This document shows positions 53,176-62,469 of a stretch of DNA of 64,000 bases, in pieces (the first letter of the stretch is position 1; the number at the start of each line of letters is the position of its first letter). Source of the DNA: Methylobacter marinus A45 (GTDB lineage Bacteria; Pseudomonadota; Gammaproteobacteria; Methylococcales; Methylomonadaceae). Where the stretch lies: assembly GCF_000383855.1 (NCBI RefSeq), contig NZ_KB912877.1, positions 3,264,282 through 3,328,281 on the forward strand. Reading direction: 5' to 3'. The translations under genes were made by a program, and so were the position numbers. Under the pieces are notes generated by a model. The model had not been told where the DNA came from. It did no database searches and saw only the letters and a list, made by a program, of their open reading frames with translations.

Positions 53176-54410
53176 GCGACAGAGGCCAGCACTCGTTCTT
53201 GGATGTGCTCAATCATCAGCCATTCGTCGGGCGTTGAGTCCGCTGATCGAAGCATGTCCGTAGCACCGGGTAAAGCCGACTCGACGCGCTGAATCAGGTC
53301 AGCCATGACTCTGCGGACAAACTGCGGTTTGGTAGCGATCTCTTCAGCGAAACGATCCCAATGGCGAGCCATCAGCCATCGTGGCCGGTTTTCACCGCCA
53401 ATCCTGAACGCCAGCTTCTGACTTAAGTTGGGATACACGGTGGTACAAACCAGATCGTAAAACGGAGCCAGTCGGGTTCGCTTGCCGATAGTGATCAGCG
53501 ATAAATTTTTAGCATGGCCATCCATATTGCCGACCAGGACATTGAATATTACCCATTCGATCAGGCGTTTTTTATCGAGCGCGGGTTGAGTGCTATGCGC
53601 CAGTACCGTTTCAAAACAGGTTTTTAAAGAAGGGCCGCCTTCAGACTCGTATTTCTTGCCGGAAGTAATTCCCAGCACTTGGCACAGATCGTTTTGATGC
53701 AAACGCCGGAGCCGCCCGTCAGCACCGATTTCGCGATCATAGCGGCTGATGACCACAGCACCCAGCTCGGCAACATAACGGACTTCAGCCACATCAAGCT
53801 TGCTATGACGCGCGAGCATCATGATCATCGCTTCGTTAATGGCCGTGTTCGGGATGTCATAACGATGCTGCAGGGACGGCTTGATGATGTGACTGGATGG
53901 CGCAGCCCCTAACGGAATCGAGATGTTGCCATTGGCATCGATAAACACCGTCATCTTGTCTTGGGCACCCGACAGCGACATGCGGGCCTGTTCGCCCGAG
54001 AGATCGAGCGGAATGCCTCTTGACCGGTCAAACCATTGCAATATGGATTCCGGCGTTACCGGCAAATAGTGCGGCTGACCGGATGGCTGCATGTCTTCCG
54101 GCAGGATCGAGAAAGCTCCGGCAGTATCGCCGCCAAAGCGTTCCAGCAAGCCAAAGATGTTGCCCGAAGAAATATGCGCGGCCTTGCTGATGAATTCGAG
54201 CACATCACCTTCCGGCAAAAGGTTTTCGAAAAACGCGGTCACAGGGTCTCCGCGAAAGACCTGGTCGGCAAGCGGCAGTTCAGACGATAAAGGAATGGCC
54301 TCAGGGTTGGTCAGCCAGTTCGGCGAATAGACAAAGGACATGTCATTTCCCTCGCCTTCATTTAAATGGCCGACTAAATGTTCTCCGGCATAAACGGACA
54401 GGCGCTTCAT
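53142..54410 (-). CDS. hipA: HipA-type kinase toxin
   Basis: 422 residues of the HipA Ser/Thr kinase family. When not bound by HipB these phosphorylate a tRNA synthetase or translation factor and stop growth. Conserved blocks are [41 protein letters not shown] (nucleotide-binding loop), [22 protein letters not shown] (catalytic Asp region) and [10 protein letters not shown]. The start overlaps the stop of the antitoxin gene by four bases, so the pair is coupled. The last codons overlap the integrase pseudogene in another frame, so the C-terminus ([10 protein letters not shown]) may derive from that sequence. Length is normal. Confidence 0.92.
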   Translation of the reverse strand: MKRLSVYAGEHLVGHLNEGEGNDMSFVYSPNWLTNPEAIPLSSELPLADQVFRGDPVTAFFENLLPEGDVLEFISKAAHISSGNIFGLLERFGGDTAGAFSILPEDMQPSGQPHYLPVTPESILQWFDRSRGIPLDLSGEQARMSLSGAQDKMTVFIDANGNISIPLGAAPSSHIIKPSLQHRYDIPNTAINEAMIMMLARHSKLDVAEVRYVAELGAVVISRYDREIGADGRLRRLHQNDLCQVLGITSGKKYESEGGPSLKTCFETVLAHSTQPALDKKRLIEWVIFNVLVGNMDGHAKNLSLITIGKRTRLAPFYDLVCTTVYPNLSQKLAFRIGGENRPRWLMARHWDRFAEEIATKPQFVRRVMADLIQRVESALPGATDMLRSADSTPDEWLMIEHIQERVLASVAQMKTRLGVKH

Positions 54411-54646
54411 CGGTTACGATCCACGATCACGACGTCGAGGCCGAGTAAATTCAAGATATGTATGACCTTGTCGAATTGCACTGTACCTTTGCCGTTTTCC
54501 AGATCACTGATAAAGCGGGTACCGGTTTGTCCCAGTCCGGCAAGATCGGCTTGGGTGAGGGCTTGGGCTTTTCTATGGGCGGCAACGATCCGGCCTACGT
54601 CCTTTGCCGAGCTGATATTACCGTTCGGTCGTTTTTCTGAATTCAT
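54407..54646 (-). CDS. hipB: HipB-type antitoxin
   Basis: 79 residues with a Cro/CI helix-turn-helix (AQALTQADLAGLGQTGTRFI, SDLENGKGTVQF) and the C-terminal [10 protein letters not shown] tail seen in HipB proteins. It neutralises HipA and represses the operon. Three copies of an ATTACCG-TT-CGGTAAT-like operator lie in and upstream of the gene. The start MNSEKRPNGNISS is assigned from the frame; the ribosome-binding site is weak (AAGGGT, 15 bases upstream). Confidence 0.9.
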   Translation of the reverse strand: MNSEKRPNGNISSAKDVGRIVAAHRKAQALTQADLAGLGQTGTRFISDLENGKGTVQFDKVIHILNLLGLDVVIVDRNR

Positions 54647-54731
54647 GAGGTTTCATACCCTTATTATTACCGTTCGGTAATTTTATGAGATAAGTTAACA
54701 ATATGACAACTCAATATTCCCGAACGGTATT
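54618..54731. promoter_or_regulatory. HipB operators (three related palindromes)
   Basis: Copies of the palindrome ATTACCG-TT-CGGTAAT occur at 54666-54681 (perfect 7-bp arms), 54716-54731 (ATTCCCGAACGGTATT) and 54618-54633 (inside the antitoxin coding start). Placement over the promoter region of hipB fits autoregulation by the HipAB complex. Spacings between centres are about 48-50 bp, allowing DNA looping. Confidence 0.6.
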
Positions 54732-54821
54732 TTTTGCATGTTTCAGCTCAATCATTTGCCGCGGCATTGACAATGGATAACCTCTTTCACTTAGCGCGCC
54801 GGGCACAACACTTACCGGGCG

Positions 54822-55073
54822 CTAATCAGGCTCAGGCGCTGGCAGACAGATCGAAACAGGGACTGGAAGGGATAATGGCTTTAGCCGCAGCCGGATACGG
54901 CGGGTATTGCGGATGACCATGAGGCCGGTTTTAAACAGTTTCAGGCGAATGGTGGCGCAAGTGGCCTGCGCCAGTTCGGTGTTTTTCAGTGCGATCCGGC
55001 GGATGGCCTCGATCAGCGGATAGGCCAGCGTCGACAGCAACAGGCGAAACGGGTTCGGCCACCACAGACGCAT
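54822..55073 (-). pseudogene. IS1380-family transposase C-terminal remnant
   Basis: 83 residues starting PNPFRLLLSTLAYPLIEAIR, then KNTELAQATCATIRLKLFKT and VIRNTRRIRL, the typical end of IS1380-type transposases. All the catalytic part is missing and there is no IS end, so it is a scar. No other part of this IS is in the window. Confidence 0.7.
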
Positions 55074-55082
55074 GATTTTTTA

Positions 55083-55160
55083 TCATTCCTGAACCGGCCG
55101 TGACATTGCCTTTACTCTAAATCGCAGCATGGGTTCATTGGCTATTTGCTGTTCTGTCAT
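55083..55160 (-). CDS. Possible 25-residue peptide opposite the SNF2 gene
   Basis: An ATG at 55160 with AAGGAAGA nine bases upstream opens a 25-codon frame (MTEQQIANEPMLRFRVKAMS, then RPVQE). It is divergent from the helicase. It may be a real small protein or the start of a gene cut by the IS1380 remnant downstream. No family is recognised. Confidence 0.3.
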   Translation of the reverse strand: MTEQQIANEPMLRFRVKAMSRPVQE

Positions 55161-55199
55161 AATATATTCTTCCTTAGCCTTATCACGCAGACCGTTTTT

Positions 55200-58100
55200 A
55201 TGAATGTAATACATGGAGCCTGGATTCCGGAAAACACACAGGATTTCATTCAATCCGGCGGTTTTTATCTGTGGGTGGAAAGCGACGAGGTTCTGACTAC
55301 TATTAAAAATAAAAAGGATGTTCATCCACAGCATTTGCAGGGTCAGTCCTGCCTGGATTTTTTAAAAGATGAGCTGGCGGTCAATCCTGTAAACGCCCGG
55401 CAGGGGACATTGCTGTCTTTATGTCTGCCCACTTATCGGAACAAGCCGCTGCCGTCGCCGGAACTGGAATATGTCGAAGTTGACGGGGCAGTGACGCTGC
55501 AGGACTGGCAGGTATATGCCTATCCATTGCGGGAACCTCTGAAAACGATCAATAACATTCATTTCCTGTGCTGTTTCCAGGCCAGCAACAGCCGTATCGG
55601 CAGTGACTTTTTGTTTTGGTATTACTTCAGCCAGTCGTTAAAACAAATTTTTGCCAAGGATCAGTATATTCCGCGGTTGTTAAGCAGGAAAGCGGGTGAA
55701 AAGATCGAGCTATATCGGCGCTGGCAAGCGGTATCCAGTCACTATGAGGGTTTGATACAAACGGCCGCCGCTCAAATGCCGCTGGCCTGCGGCCAGCAGT
55801 ACGAGCCTGAATCATTGTTGCGGCATTTTGCCGAAGTGGTCGTTCATGAATTGCTAAGCGCAGCCGCACAGGAGATGCCGCAAAGTTTTACTAGAAAAGT
55901 TCAGAACGACTTTTTGGAAACCATCTTGTCGCAAAGACAGACAGCGGCGCCGATCCGAACCTGTCAGCAACTTCCCGATGAGTTTAGGCTCTGGCAGCAC
56001 TGGCAGCAAAAACTGTTGGGAACCGATGCTCAAAGCGCCCTGCATTTAGGCCTGCAATTATTGGAAGCCGATGCCGATCATGTTGACCAGTGGCGTCTGG
56101 TGTTCTTCCTGTCCTCGCACAAAGACCCGTCGCTTAAAGTGGATTTATCTGATTACTGGGCTCATAAAAGCCACTTTCATAAAATGCTGAGTCCGCAATT
56201 CGGCCCGGCGATCGACCAGCAGCTATTGGTTAATCTGGCGCAAGCCGCCCGCATTTATCCCAAGTTGTGGCAGGGGATGGAAGGCAGCGAGCCCGAAAGC
56301 GTGCAGCTCAATCTGGATGAAGCCTTTGAGTTTTTGAAAGAAAGCGCGTGGATATTGGAGGACGCCGGTTTCAAAATCATCATTCCGGCCTGGCTGACGC
56401 CCAAAGGCCGCCGCCGGGCGAAACTTCGCCTGCGCACGTCCGGCAAAGCCAAGTCCGCATCGGCCGGTGCGCAATCCTATTTTTCCATGGAATCACTGAC
56501 AGATTATCAGTACCAGCTGGCCATCGGCGATGAAACGCTGAGCCCTGAGGAATGGCAGCAGCTGATCGATACCAAAGCGCCGCTGATCCATTTTCGCGGG
56601 CAATGGATAGAGCTGGACCGCGATAAAATGCAGGAAATGCTGGCTCTTATGCAGCAGCAAAGCGCCGCCATGCCGGAAATGTCGATGCAGGAATTATTGA
56701 AGAAACTGGCCGAGGAAGCCGATAGTTTTGAACTGGATGTGCACGACAGCCTGGCCCGGATGCTGGCAAAACTATCCGATAACAGCCAGCTCGAACCCAT
56801 AGCCAACCCTGAAAAGCTCAATGCGCAGCTGCGGGACTATCAAAAACGCGGCGTGTCCTGGCTGCGTTATCTGGAAAGTCTGGGATTGAACGGTTGCCTG
56901 GCCGATGACATGGGCCTGGGCAAAACCATGCAGGTCATCAGCCTGCTGGTCCTGGAGCATGAGCAAACGAAGCCCGGTCCTACGCTGCTGATTGCACCCA
57001 CCTCAGTCATCGGCAACTGGCAAAAGGAAATTGAAAAATTCGCCCCGCACCTGACTTCGCTGATTCATCACGGCAGCGGACGAGAACAAGATGCCGATGC
57101 TTTCAGGCAACTGTGCCTGCAGCATGACCTGCTGATTACCTCTTACACGCTCGCGCGCAAGGACAGCAAACTGCTGAGCGCCTTGCACTGGCGGCGGGTG
57201 GTTCTGGACGAAGCGCAACAGATCAAAAATCCCAAGGCGGCACAGACCAAAGCCATTTTAAAACTCAATGCCGATGCCCGCCTGGCGCTGACGGGTACGC
57301 CGGTAGAAAACCGCCTGATGGATTTATGGTCCATTTTCAATTTCCTTAATCCCGGTTATTTAGGCAACCAGACGCAGTTTCGCAAAGCCTACGAGTTGCC
57401 GGTGCAGCGCGATAACGATCCAAGGCAATCGGCCATCCTGAAAAAACTCATCCAGCCTTTTGTGTTGCGGCGCTTGAAAACCGATAAGGCGATCATCAAG
57501 GATTTGCCCGATAAAATTGAAAACAAGATTTACTGCAATCTCAGCAAGGAGCAGGCGGCCCTGTATGAAGTCGTGGTGCAGGATGTGGCGACACAATTGG
57601 AGGAGGCGGAAGGCATTCAACGCCAGGGCCTGATGCTGTCCACCCTGATGAAGCTGAAGCAGATCTGCAATCACCCGATGCAGTTTCTGCAAGACGGCAG
57701 CGTTTTTACGCCGGAACGCTCGCACAAGCTTGAACGCATCGGCGAAATGCTCGAAGAAGCGATGGAGCAGGGCGACAGCGTCCTGGTCTTTACCCAGTTC
57801 ACCGAAATAGGGGAACACCTGGAGCGTTATCTGGCAAAAGACAAACACTATAAAACCTATTACTTGCACGGCGGCACCCCGCGCGCCAAACGCGAGCAGA
57901 TGATCAGTGATTTTCAAGACCCGGAAAGCGGCCCCGGCGTGTTTATTCTCTCGCTCAAGGCGGGCGGCGTGGGCATCACCTTGACTCAGGCGAATCATGT
58001 GTTTCATTTTGACCGCTGGTGGAATCCGGCCGTTGAAAACCAGGCCACTGACCGGGCCTTTCGCATCGGCCAGAAAAAGAACGTCTTCGTGCACAAATTT

Positions 58101-58265
58101 GTAACCCTGGGCACGTTGGAAGAGCGCATCGACCAGATGATCCGTGATAAGCAAAAAATGGCCGACAGCATTGTCGGCAGTGACGAAAGCTGGCTGACCA
58201 AACTCGACAACCAGGCGTTTAAAGACCTGATTGCCCTGAATAAACACAGCATTTTGGAAGATTAG
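55200..58265 (+). CDS. SNF2-family helicase
   Basis: 1021 residues from the ATG at 55200, chosen over the upstream TTG at 55146 because the extra 18 residues are hydrophobic and unlike the family. The N-terminal 540 residues are a bacterial SNF2-associated region (LNLDEAFEFLKESAWILEDAGF, IPAWLTPKGRRRAKLRL). The ATPase core has DDMGLGKTMQVISLL (about 568-582), LDEAQQIKNP (about 668) and LALTGTPVENRLMDLW. The helicase C part has GVFILSLKAGGVGITLTQAN and FRIGQKKNVFVHKF. It is a DNA translocase that remodels protein-DNA complexes. It is followed by one base and a SWIM-domain gene, a pair that recurs in bacteria and probably forms one complex. Confidence 0.92.
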   Translation: MNVIHGAWIPENTQDFIQSGGFYLWVESDEVLTTIKNKKDVHPQHLQGQSCLDFLKDELAVNPVNARQGTLLSLCLPTYRNKPLPSPELEYVEVDGAVTLQDWQVYAYPLREPLKTINNIHFLCCFQASNSRIGSDFLFWYYFSQSLKQIFAKDQYIPRLLSRKAGEKIELYRRWQAVSSHYEGLIQTAAAQMPLACGQQYEPESLLRHFAEVVVHELLSAAAQEMPQSFTRKVQNDFLETILSQRQTAAPIRTCQQLPDEFRLWQHWQQKLLGTDAQSALHLGLQLLEADADHVDQWRLVFFLSSHKDPSLKVDLSDYWAHKSHFHKMLSPQFGPAIDQQLLVNLAQAARIYPKLWQGMEGSEPESVQLNLDEAFEFLKESAWILEDAGFKIIIPAWLTPKGRRRAKLRLRTSGKAKSASAGAQSYFSMESLTDYQYQLAIGDETLSPEEWQQLIDTKAPLIHFRGQWIELDRDKMQEMLALMQQQSAAMPEMSMQELLKKLAEEADSFELDVHDSLARMLAKLSDNSQLEPIANPEKLNAQLRDYQKRGVSWLRYLESLGLNGCLADDMGLGKTMQVISLLVLEHEQTKPGPTLLIAPTSVIGNWQKEIEKFAPHLTSLIHHGSGREQDADAFRQLCLQHDLLITSYTLARKDSKLLSALHWRRVVLDEAQQIKNPKAAQTKAILKLNADARLALTGTPVENRLMDLWSIFNFLNPGYLGNQTQFRKAYELPVQRDNDPRQSAILKKLIQPFVLRRLKTDKAIIKDLPDKIENKIYCNLSKEQAALYEVVVQDVATQLEEAEGIQRQGLMLSTLMKLKQICNHPMQFLQDGSVFTPERSHKLERIGEMLEEAMEQGDSVLVFTQFTEIGEHLERYLAKDKHYKTYYLHGGTPRAKREQMISDFQDPESGPGVFILSLKAGGVGITLTQANHVFHFDRWWNPAVENQATDRAFRIGQKKNVFVHKFVTLGTLEERIDQMIRDKQKMADSIVGSDESWLTKLDNQAFKDLIALNKHSILED

Positions 58266-58266
58266 C

Positions 58267-59106
58267 ATGAGCAAATATGCGAAAACCTGGTGGGGCCGGC
58301 GATTTATAGCCGCCCTGGAAGACTTTACCGACAGCGGCCGCCTGTCGCGAGGGCGTTCCTATTCCCGCGACAACCGTATCAAGCAATGGGAATTCAAAGA
58401 GGGCAAAGTCGAGGCCAAACTGCGCGGGAACATCAATCCTTATTTTGGCACTTATAAAGAGCCGACTTATAAAGTCAGCGTGCAGATGACCCGGCTATCC
58501 GAGGAGCAATGGCAAAAAATCATTGAAAAACTCGCGCAACGGGCCAGCTTTATCGCCAGATTGCTGCTCAATGAAATCCCGGAAAACATTGAAACGGTCT
58601 TTGAAGATGCCGGCTTACATTTTCTGCCGAATGACTACAGGGATTTTAAAGTCTCCTGCAATTGCCCGGACTATGAAGTGCCGTGCAAACACATTGCCGG
58701 CGTTTGCTATCGTTTGGCCGGACAATTTGACCAGGATCCGTTTCTGTTATTCGAAATGCGCGGCCTGGCGCCTGAAAAGTTGCTGCGGGAATTGGCGCTG
58801 TCACCGCTAGGAAAGGTTTTAAGCGATGCTAAAAGCGGCGCGACTGCTGAATTAATCCCGGTGGACAGTTTTTACACCCGACCCGCCTCCATAGCGCTCC
58901 CCCATGAAATCAGCCTGAAAGGCTTTTGGCAGGGGCAGCACCCTTTGCCCAAAAGCATAGAGCCCAGCCAACCGGCCACTATTCCCGCCATGCTAATCAA
59001 AAAAGGGGGCGATTTTCCGGCGTTTTGGCAAAAACAAAATTCATTTATCGAGGTTATGGAGGAATTTTATCTCAGGATGCGCAAGAATACCTTGAAGGGG
59101 CTGTGA
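58267..59106 (+). CDS. SWIM zinc-finger protein, partner of SNF2 helicase
   Basis: 279 residues. The N-terminal TWWGRRFIAALEDFTDSGRLSRGRSYSR is the conserved start of this group. The SWIM zinc finger is CNCPDYEVPCKH (131-142: C-x-C ... C-x-H). The C-terminus is helical with proline-rich linkers. SWIM domains bind DNA or protein, and here the partner is the SNF2 ATPase, one base upstream. The start MSKYAKTWWG is the natural one for the family. Confidence 0.9.
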   Translation: MSKYAKTWWGRRFIAALEDFTDSGRLSRGRSYSRDNRIKQWEFKEGKVEAKLRGNINPYFGTYKEPTYKVSVQMTRLSEEQWQKIIEKLAQRASFIARLLLNEIPENIETVFEDAGLHFLPNDYRDFKVSCNCPDYEVPCKHIAGVCYRLAGQFDQDPFLLFEMRGLAPEKLLRELALSPLGKVLSDAKSGATAELIPVDSFYTRPASIALPHEISLKGFWQGQHPLPKSIEPSQPATIPAMLIKKGGDFPAFWQKQNSFIEVMEEFYLRMRKNTLKGL

Positions 59107-59115
59107 TTGGGAGGC

Positions 59116-59226
59116 ATGCTTGTGCAGTCGGAAAAAATCATCGAAGCGCACGGCGGTAAGCTGGGCGAGCAGATGGCCAAAGGTGCGGAACTCGATCAGC
59201 TGATCCGGCAGGAGTATGAGTTTTAA
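59116..59226 (+). CDS. Possible 36-residue protein or gene tail
   Basis: ATG at 59116 gives MLVQSEKIIEAHGGKLGEQM, then AKGAELDQLIRQEYEF. The GGGAGG upstream is too close (one base) to be ideal. It may be the end of a decayed gene whose start has been replaced. No family is assigned. Confidence 0.3.
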   Translation: MLVQSEKIIEAHGGKLGEQMAKGAELDQLIRQEYEF

Positions 59227-59238
59227 GCCCAAAAAACC

Positions 59239-59337
59239 GTAGGTCGGGTTAGCCTTTGGCGTAACCCGACAGGTCGGAGCCAAGTAGACGCATCGGGGCA
59301 CGAAAGTGTCGGGTTACGCTGCGCTAACCCGACCTAC
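59239..59337. repeat. REP/BIME element, copy 1 (left of RAYT)
   Basis: 99 bp. GTAGGTCGGGTTAGCC at the left and its near-complement GGTTACGCTGCGCTAACC...ACCTAC at the right form two nested hairpins (AGGTCGGGTTA / TAACCCGACCT). It is nearly identical to the copy at 59955-60053, with which it brackets the RAYT gene. Confidence 0.85.
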
Positions 59338-59389
59338 GGAGCTGATTTGCAATGAATAATTTTAGCGATAGTGTAACCGGACAATAATC

Positions 59390-59926
59390 ATGCAATACCG
59401 ACGCGTATTCATCCCAGGAGGGAGTTATTTCTTTACCGTAGTCACGGAAAAACGCAGGCCGGTGTTTAACAATGCAGCAATGGTCGAAGTCCTGCGCGAC
59501 GCATTTCGCAATGTACGCAAATCCCGCCCGTTCGAGATCGACGCGATGGTAGTAATGCCGGATCATTTACATTGCCTATGGACATTGCCGTCCGGCGACA
59601 GCGATTACGCTACCCGTTGGAGATTGATCAAAACCGGGTTTACCAAACATTGCGATCCGGCGTTGCGGCAATACCGCAACGCCTCTCGCCAATCGCGAGG
59701 CGAACAGGCGGTTTGGCAACACCGTTATTGGGAGCATGTGATACGTGACGAAACCGATTTTCAGCGCCATGTCGATTACATCCATTACAATCCGGTCAAA
59801 CATCGATTGGCGTCATCGCCAATCGATTGGCCGTATTCCAGTTTTCGCCGTTATGTTGAAGCAGGCATATATCCGCCCGATTGGGGGCGAGACGGCATTG
59901 ATCTTGAAGGTGTAGGTCATGAATAA
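59390..59926 (+). CDS. REP-associated tyrosine transposase (RAYT)
   Basis: 178 residues of the IS200-like RAYT family. These proteins cut and join single-stranded DNA at REP hairpins through a tyrosine. HUH motif H59-L-H61 in MVVMPDHLHCLW and the tyrosine helix HVDYIHYNPVKH (Tyr130/Tyr133) are both present, as are WQHRYWEHVIRDE and YPPDWG. The frame is complete. Two nearly identical 99-bp REP elements flank it, so it most likely moves or spreads those repeats. Confidence 0.93.
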   Translation: MQYRRVFIPGGSYFFTVVTEKRRPVFNNAAMVEVLRDAFRNVRKSRPFEIDAMVVMPDHLHCLWTLPSGDSDYATRWRLIKTGFTKHCDPALRQYRNASRQSRGEQAVWQHRYWEHVIRDETDFQRHVDYIHYNPVKHRLASSPIDWPYSSFRRYVEAGIYPPDWGRDGIDLEGVGHE

Positions 59927-59954
59927 ACAGCACCAGCACAACGAAACCGTAATC

Positions 59955-60053
59955 GTAGGTCGGGTTAGCCCTTGGCGTAACCCGACAGATCGGAGCCAAG
60001 TGGGCGCATCGGGGCAGGAAAGTGTCGGGTTACGCTGCGCTAACCCGACCTAC
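59955..60053. repeat. REP/BIME element, copy 2 (right of RAYT)
   Basis: 99 bp, same orientation as copy 1, differing at only a few positions (for example CCCTTGG for CCTTTGG and GGGCGC for AGACGC). The pair delimits a possible RAYT mobile unit of about 815 bp. Confidence 0.85.
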
Positions 60054-60190
60054 GGCGCTATCCTGACACAGGGGGATCCTGGGAGAGTTGTAGCGCCAGA
60101 CCCGCAAAGGTGGTTGAGATACGGATTATAAAGCGTAGTGAGCAAGGATCATGTCCCCATTTTGGTCAGTGCCGCGCCTGTGATTTATTT

Positions 60191-60246
60191 TTGTCAGTTC
60201 AGCAAAAAATGCCTAGAATGCCAGAGAAAGAGAACAAAAAGAGAAC
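60191..60246 (+). promoter_or_regulatory. umuDC promoter with GAAC-N7-GAAC SOS-type box
   Basis: TTGTCA (60191-60196) and TAGAAT (60214-60219) are spaced by 17 bp. GAAC (60232-60235) and GAAC (60243-60246) are separated by 7 bp just after the predicted start of transcription. A GTTC/GAAC direct repeat at N7 is the LexA-box form of alphaproteobacteria rather than the CTGT-N8-ACAG form of enterics, so repression by an unusual LexA is implied. Confidence 0.6.
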
Positions 60247-60275
60247 AAGAATAACCATCTTTTTTCGAGCGCATT

Positions 60276-60722
60276 ATGGATCAATCACTTATTGGAATAC
60301 ATGCAACTGATCTCTGGCGTCCTGTCCGCGGGCAACGGTTGCCGCTGCCAATGCCGGGCGGCAAGGTGGCGGCGGGCTTTCCCTCGCCGGCCGATGATTA
60401 CATCGAGAAGACACTGGATCTGAACGAGCTGCTGGTCAAAAAGCCGGCTGCTACCTTTTTTGTCAGGGCCGAAGGCGAATCGATGCTGGGCGCCGGCATT
60501 CATCCGAACGACATCCTGGTCGTGGACCGCTCCCTGGAGCCGGTAGCCGGCAAGGTGGTTATCTGCGCCTTGAACGGGGCTCTGACCGTCAAGCGTCTTG
60601 AACAACGGGCCGGGCAATGGCTGCTGGCGGCCGAAAATCCATTGTATGCCGATATCCCCGTCAACGAAGGCCTGGAACTGGTGATCTGGGGCGTGGTTAC
60701 GGCCGTGATTCATCCCTTGTGA
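60276..60722 (+). CDS. umuD: UmuD-like DNA polymerase V subunit
   Basis: 148 residues of the LexA/UmuD S24 protease family. The self-cleavage site is Ala33-Gly34 (KVAAGFPSPADDY), the catalytic Ser69 is in AEGESMLG and Lys106 in LTVKRLE. After RecA-stimulated cleavage the product joins UmuC to form translesion polymerase V. The first 30 residues are unusually divergent. The stop TGA overlaps the ATG of umuC by one base, so the two are coupled. Confidence 0.95.
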   Translation: MDQSLIGIHATDLWRPVRGQRLPLPMPGGKVAAGFPSPADDYIEKTLDLNELLVKKPAATFFVRAEGESMLGAGIHPNDILVVDRSLEPVAGKVVICALNGALTVKRLEQRAGQWLLAAENPLYADIPVNEGLELVIWGVVTAVIHPL

Positions 60723-61996
60723 TGACACCTCTGCTGGCCCTGGTCGATTGCAACAATTTCTATGTCTCGTGCGAACGCCTGTTCCGGCCGGATTTGTGGA
60801 ACAGGCCGGTGGCCGTGCTCAGCAACAACGATGGCTGTATCGTCTCCCGCAGCCAGGAAGTGAAAGATTTGGGGATCAAAACGGGCACGCCGGTGTACCA
60901 GATCCAGTCTCTAATCAATAAGCACAACATCCAGCTGTTTTCGTCCAATTACGCCCTGTATGCGGATATGTCGTCCCGGGTGATGTCGCTGCTGGAGGAA
61001 TTTGTCCCGAGCATTGAGGTGTATTCGATCGATGAGGCTTTTCTGGATTTGACCGGCGCGTGTCAGGAAGATCCTGTCGTTTACGGCCAACGCCTGCGCA
61101 CCACTGTGCAGCGCTCCACCGGCATTCCGGTCTGTGTCGGCATGGGGCCGACGAAAACATTGGCAAAATTGGCTAATTTTGCCGCGAAACGCTGGTCGCG
61201 GACCGGCGGTGTGCTGGATCTGTCGGATCCGGCGCGGCGGGAGAAACTCATGCGCATCGTGCCCGTTAGTGAGGTCTGGGGTATTGGTTCGCGCACTGCC
61301 GGCCGCTTAAACCAAATGGGCATTGTCACCGTCCGGGATCTGGCCTGTCAGCAGGCTGAGCGCATACAGGCGCGGTTCAATATTGTCGTGGCCAGAATCG
61401 TGCTGGAGTTGAACGGCATCCCATGTTTGGCGTTGGAGGAAATAACGCCGGACAGGCAGCAGATCATCTGTTCGCGCAGCTTCAGCCGCCGACTGACGGA
61501 ATATCGGGAATTATCCGAAGCCTTGGCCGAGTTTTGCAGCCGGGCCGCCGAAAAGCTTCGCAGCCAGCACTCAGTGGCCGGCCACATCAGCGTGTTCATC
61601 CGCACTAATCCATTCAATCCCGACGAGCCGCAATATCAGCGCTCGGCAGGGATGATGCTGCCTTCGGCCACGCAGGACACGCGTATGATCGTCAGTGAGG
61701 CGCACCGGTTGTTAAAGGTGATATTCAGGACCGGTTATCGCTATCACAAGTGTGGTGTACAGTTAAGCCATATCCAGCCGGCCTCTGTACCGGGGCAGCG
61801 GGATCTGTTCGATTTCACGCCCCGCGGAAAGGCCGATAGCCGTGCGCTCATGGACATGATGGACCGGATCAACCGCCGGTTTCCGAAAGGCATTGCGGTG
61901 GCGGCCGCCGGCTTTGATAAATCCTGGCAGTCAAAAGTGGAACGGCTCTCCGGCCGCTATACGACCGATTGGCGAGAGCTGGTGCGTGTGAAATGA
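60722..61996 (+). CDS. umuC: UmuC-like Y-family DNA polymerase
   Basis: 424 residues. FALVDCNNFYVSCERLF-like LALVDCNNFYVSCERLFRPD at the N-terminus carries the first metal Asp, and YSIDEAFLDLTG carries the S-x-D-E catalytic motif. Thumb/finger elements (VGMGPTKTLAKLANFAAKR, VWGIGSRTAGRLNQMGI) and the little-finger and C-terminal RDLFDFTPRGKADSRALMDMMDRIN are present. I start at 60722, where the natural VDCNNFY start overlaps umuD; the longer frame from 60617 is an artefact. It is the translesion polymerase V catalytic subunit, error-prone. Length is standard. Confidence 0.95.
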   Translation: MTPLLALVDCNNFYVSCERLFRPDLWNRPVAVLSNNDGCIVSRSQEVKDLGIKTGTPVYQIQSLINKHNIQLFSSNYALYADMSSRVMSLLEEFVPSIEVYSIDEAFLDLTGACQEDPVVYGQRLRTTVQRSTGIPVCVGMGPTKTLAKLANFAAKRWSRTGGVLDLSDPARREKLMRIVPVSEVWGIGSRTAGRLNQMGIVTVRDLACQQAERIQARFNIVVARIVLELNGIPCLALEEITPDRQQIICSRSFSRRLTEYRELSEALAEFCSRAAEKLRSQHSVAGHISVFIRTNPFNPDEPQYQRSAGMMLPSATQDTRMIVSEAHRLLKVIFRTGYRYHKCGVQLSHIQPASVPGQRDLFDFTPRGKADSRALMDMMDRINRRFPKGIAVAAAGFDKSWQSKVERLSGRYTTDWRELVRVK

Positions 61997-62469
61997 ACAG
62001 GACCGGGCAGCTCAAGCCGCTTCACGATGTTGATGAAGCCGGACGCTTCAGGATCCGCTCGTAAAATAATCTCTCTGTTTTAAGCATAAGATGTGCCGAC
62101 GACAGGAGACGCATCGCTTCCACGAGGCTTCAATAACCGTGGCGAGCAAGAAATGAGACCATCCTGAAAGTTGACATCGGGAGGTTGCTTTTCAACCCAA
62201 TCCTTATAATGGATTTCCCCAGGGCATTGAACGACAATTCGATCGCATAGTCGAAATCTTTATTTCAGGAAAAGGTGTGTCAATCATGTTCTCACATGGC
62301 TTCAAACGACACGTCATACGCGTTTCAAATGCTCTTTTCGTCAACTTGTGCTTGGCCTCGACAGTATCTCGCGGGCAAGGCAGTGAGAATGGCGCTCCGC
62401 CTTTTAAACCATCGGCAGGGCAAATGCCCGTCTTCCCGACTTAACCCCATTCGCCCGCAGAGTGAGGCA
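61997..62469. other. Intergenic stretch, no gene seen
   Basis: About 470 bp with scattered short frames. The plus frame starting TTG at 62275 merges with the lipoprotein gene but lacks family support. No repeats or hairpins of note were seen; the terminator of umuDC was not identified. Confidence 0.3.

Noticed and set aside
57360..58274. 304-residue minus-strand frame
   Set aside because: It lies opposite the conserved SNF2 helicase, has no ribosome-binding site and shows no family resemblance.
60617..60721. Upstream extension of the umuC frame
   Set aside because: It covers umuD in another frame; the family start VDCNNFY begins at the ATG at 60722.
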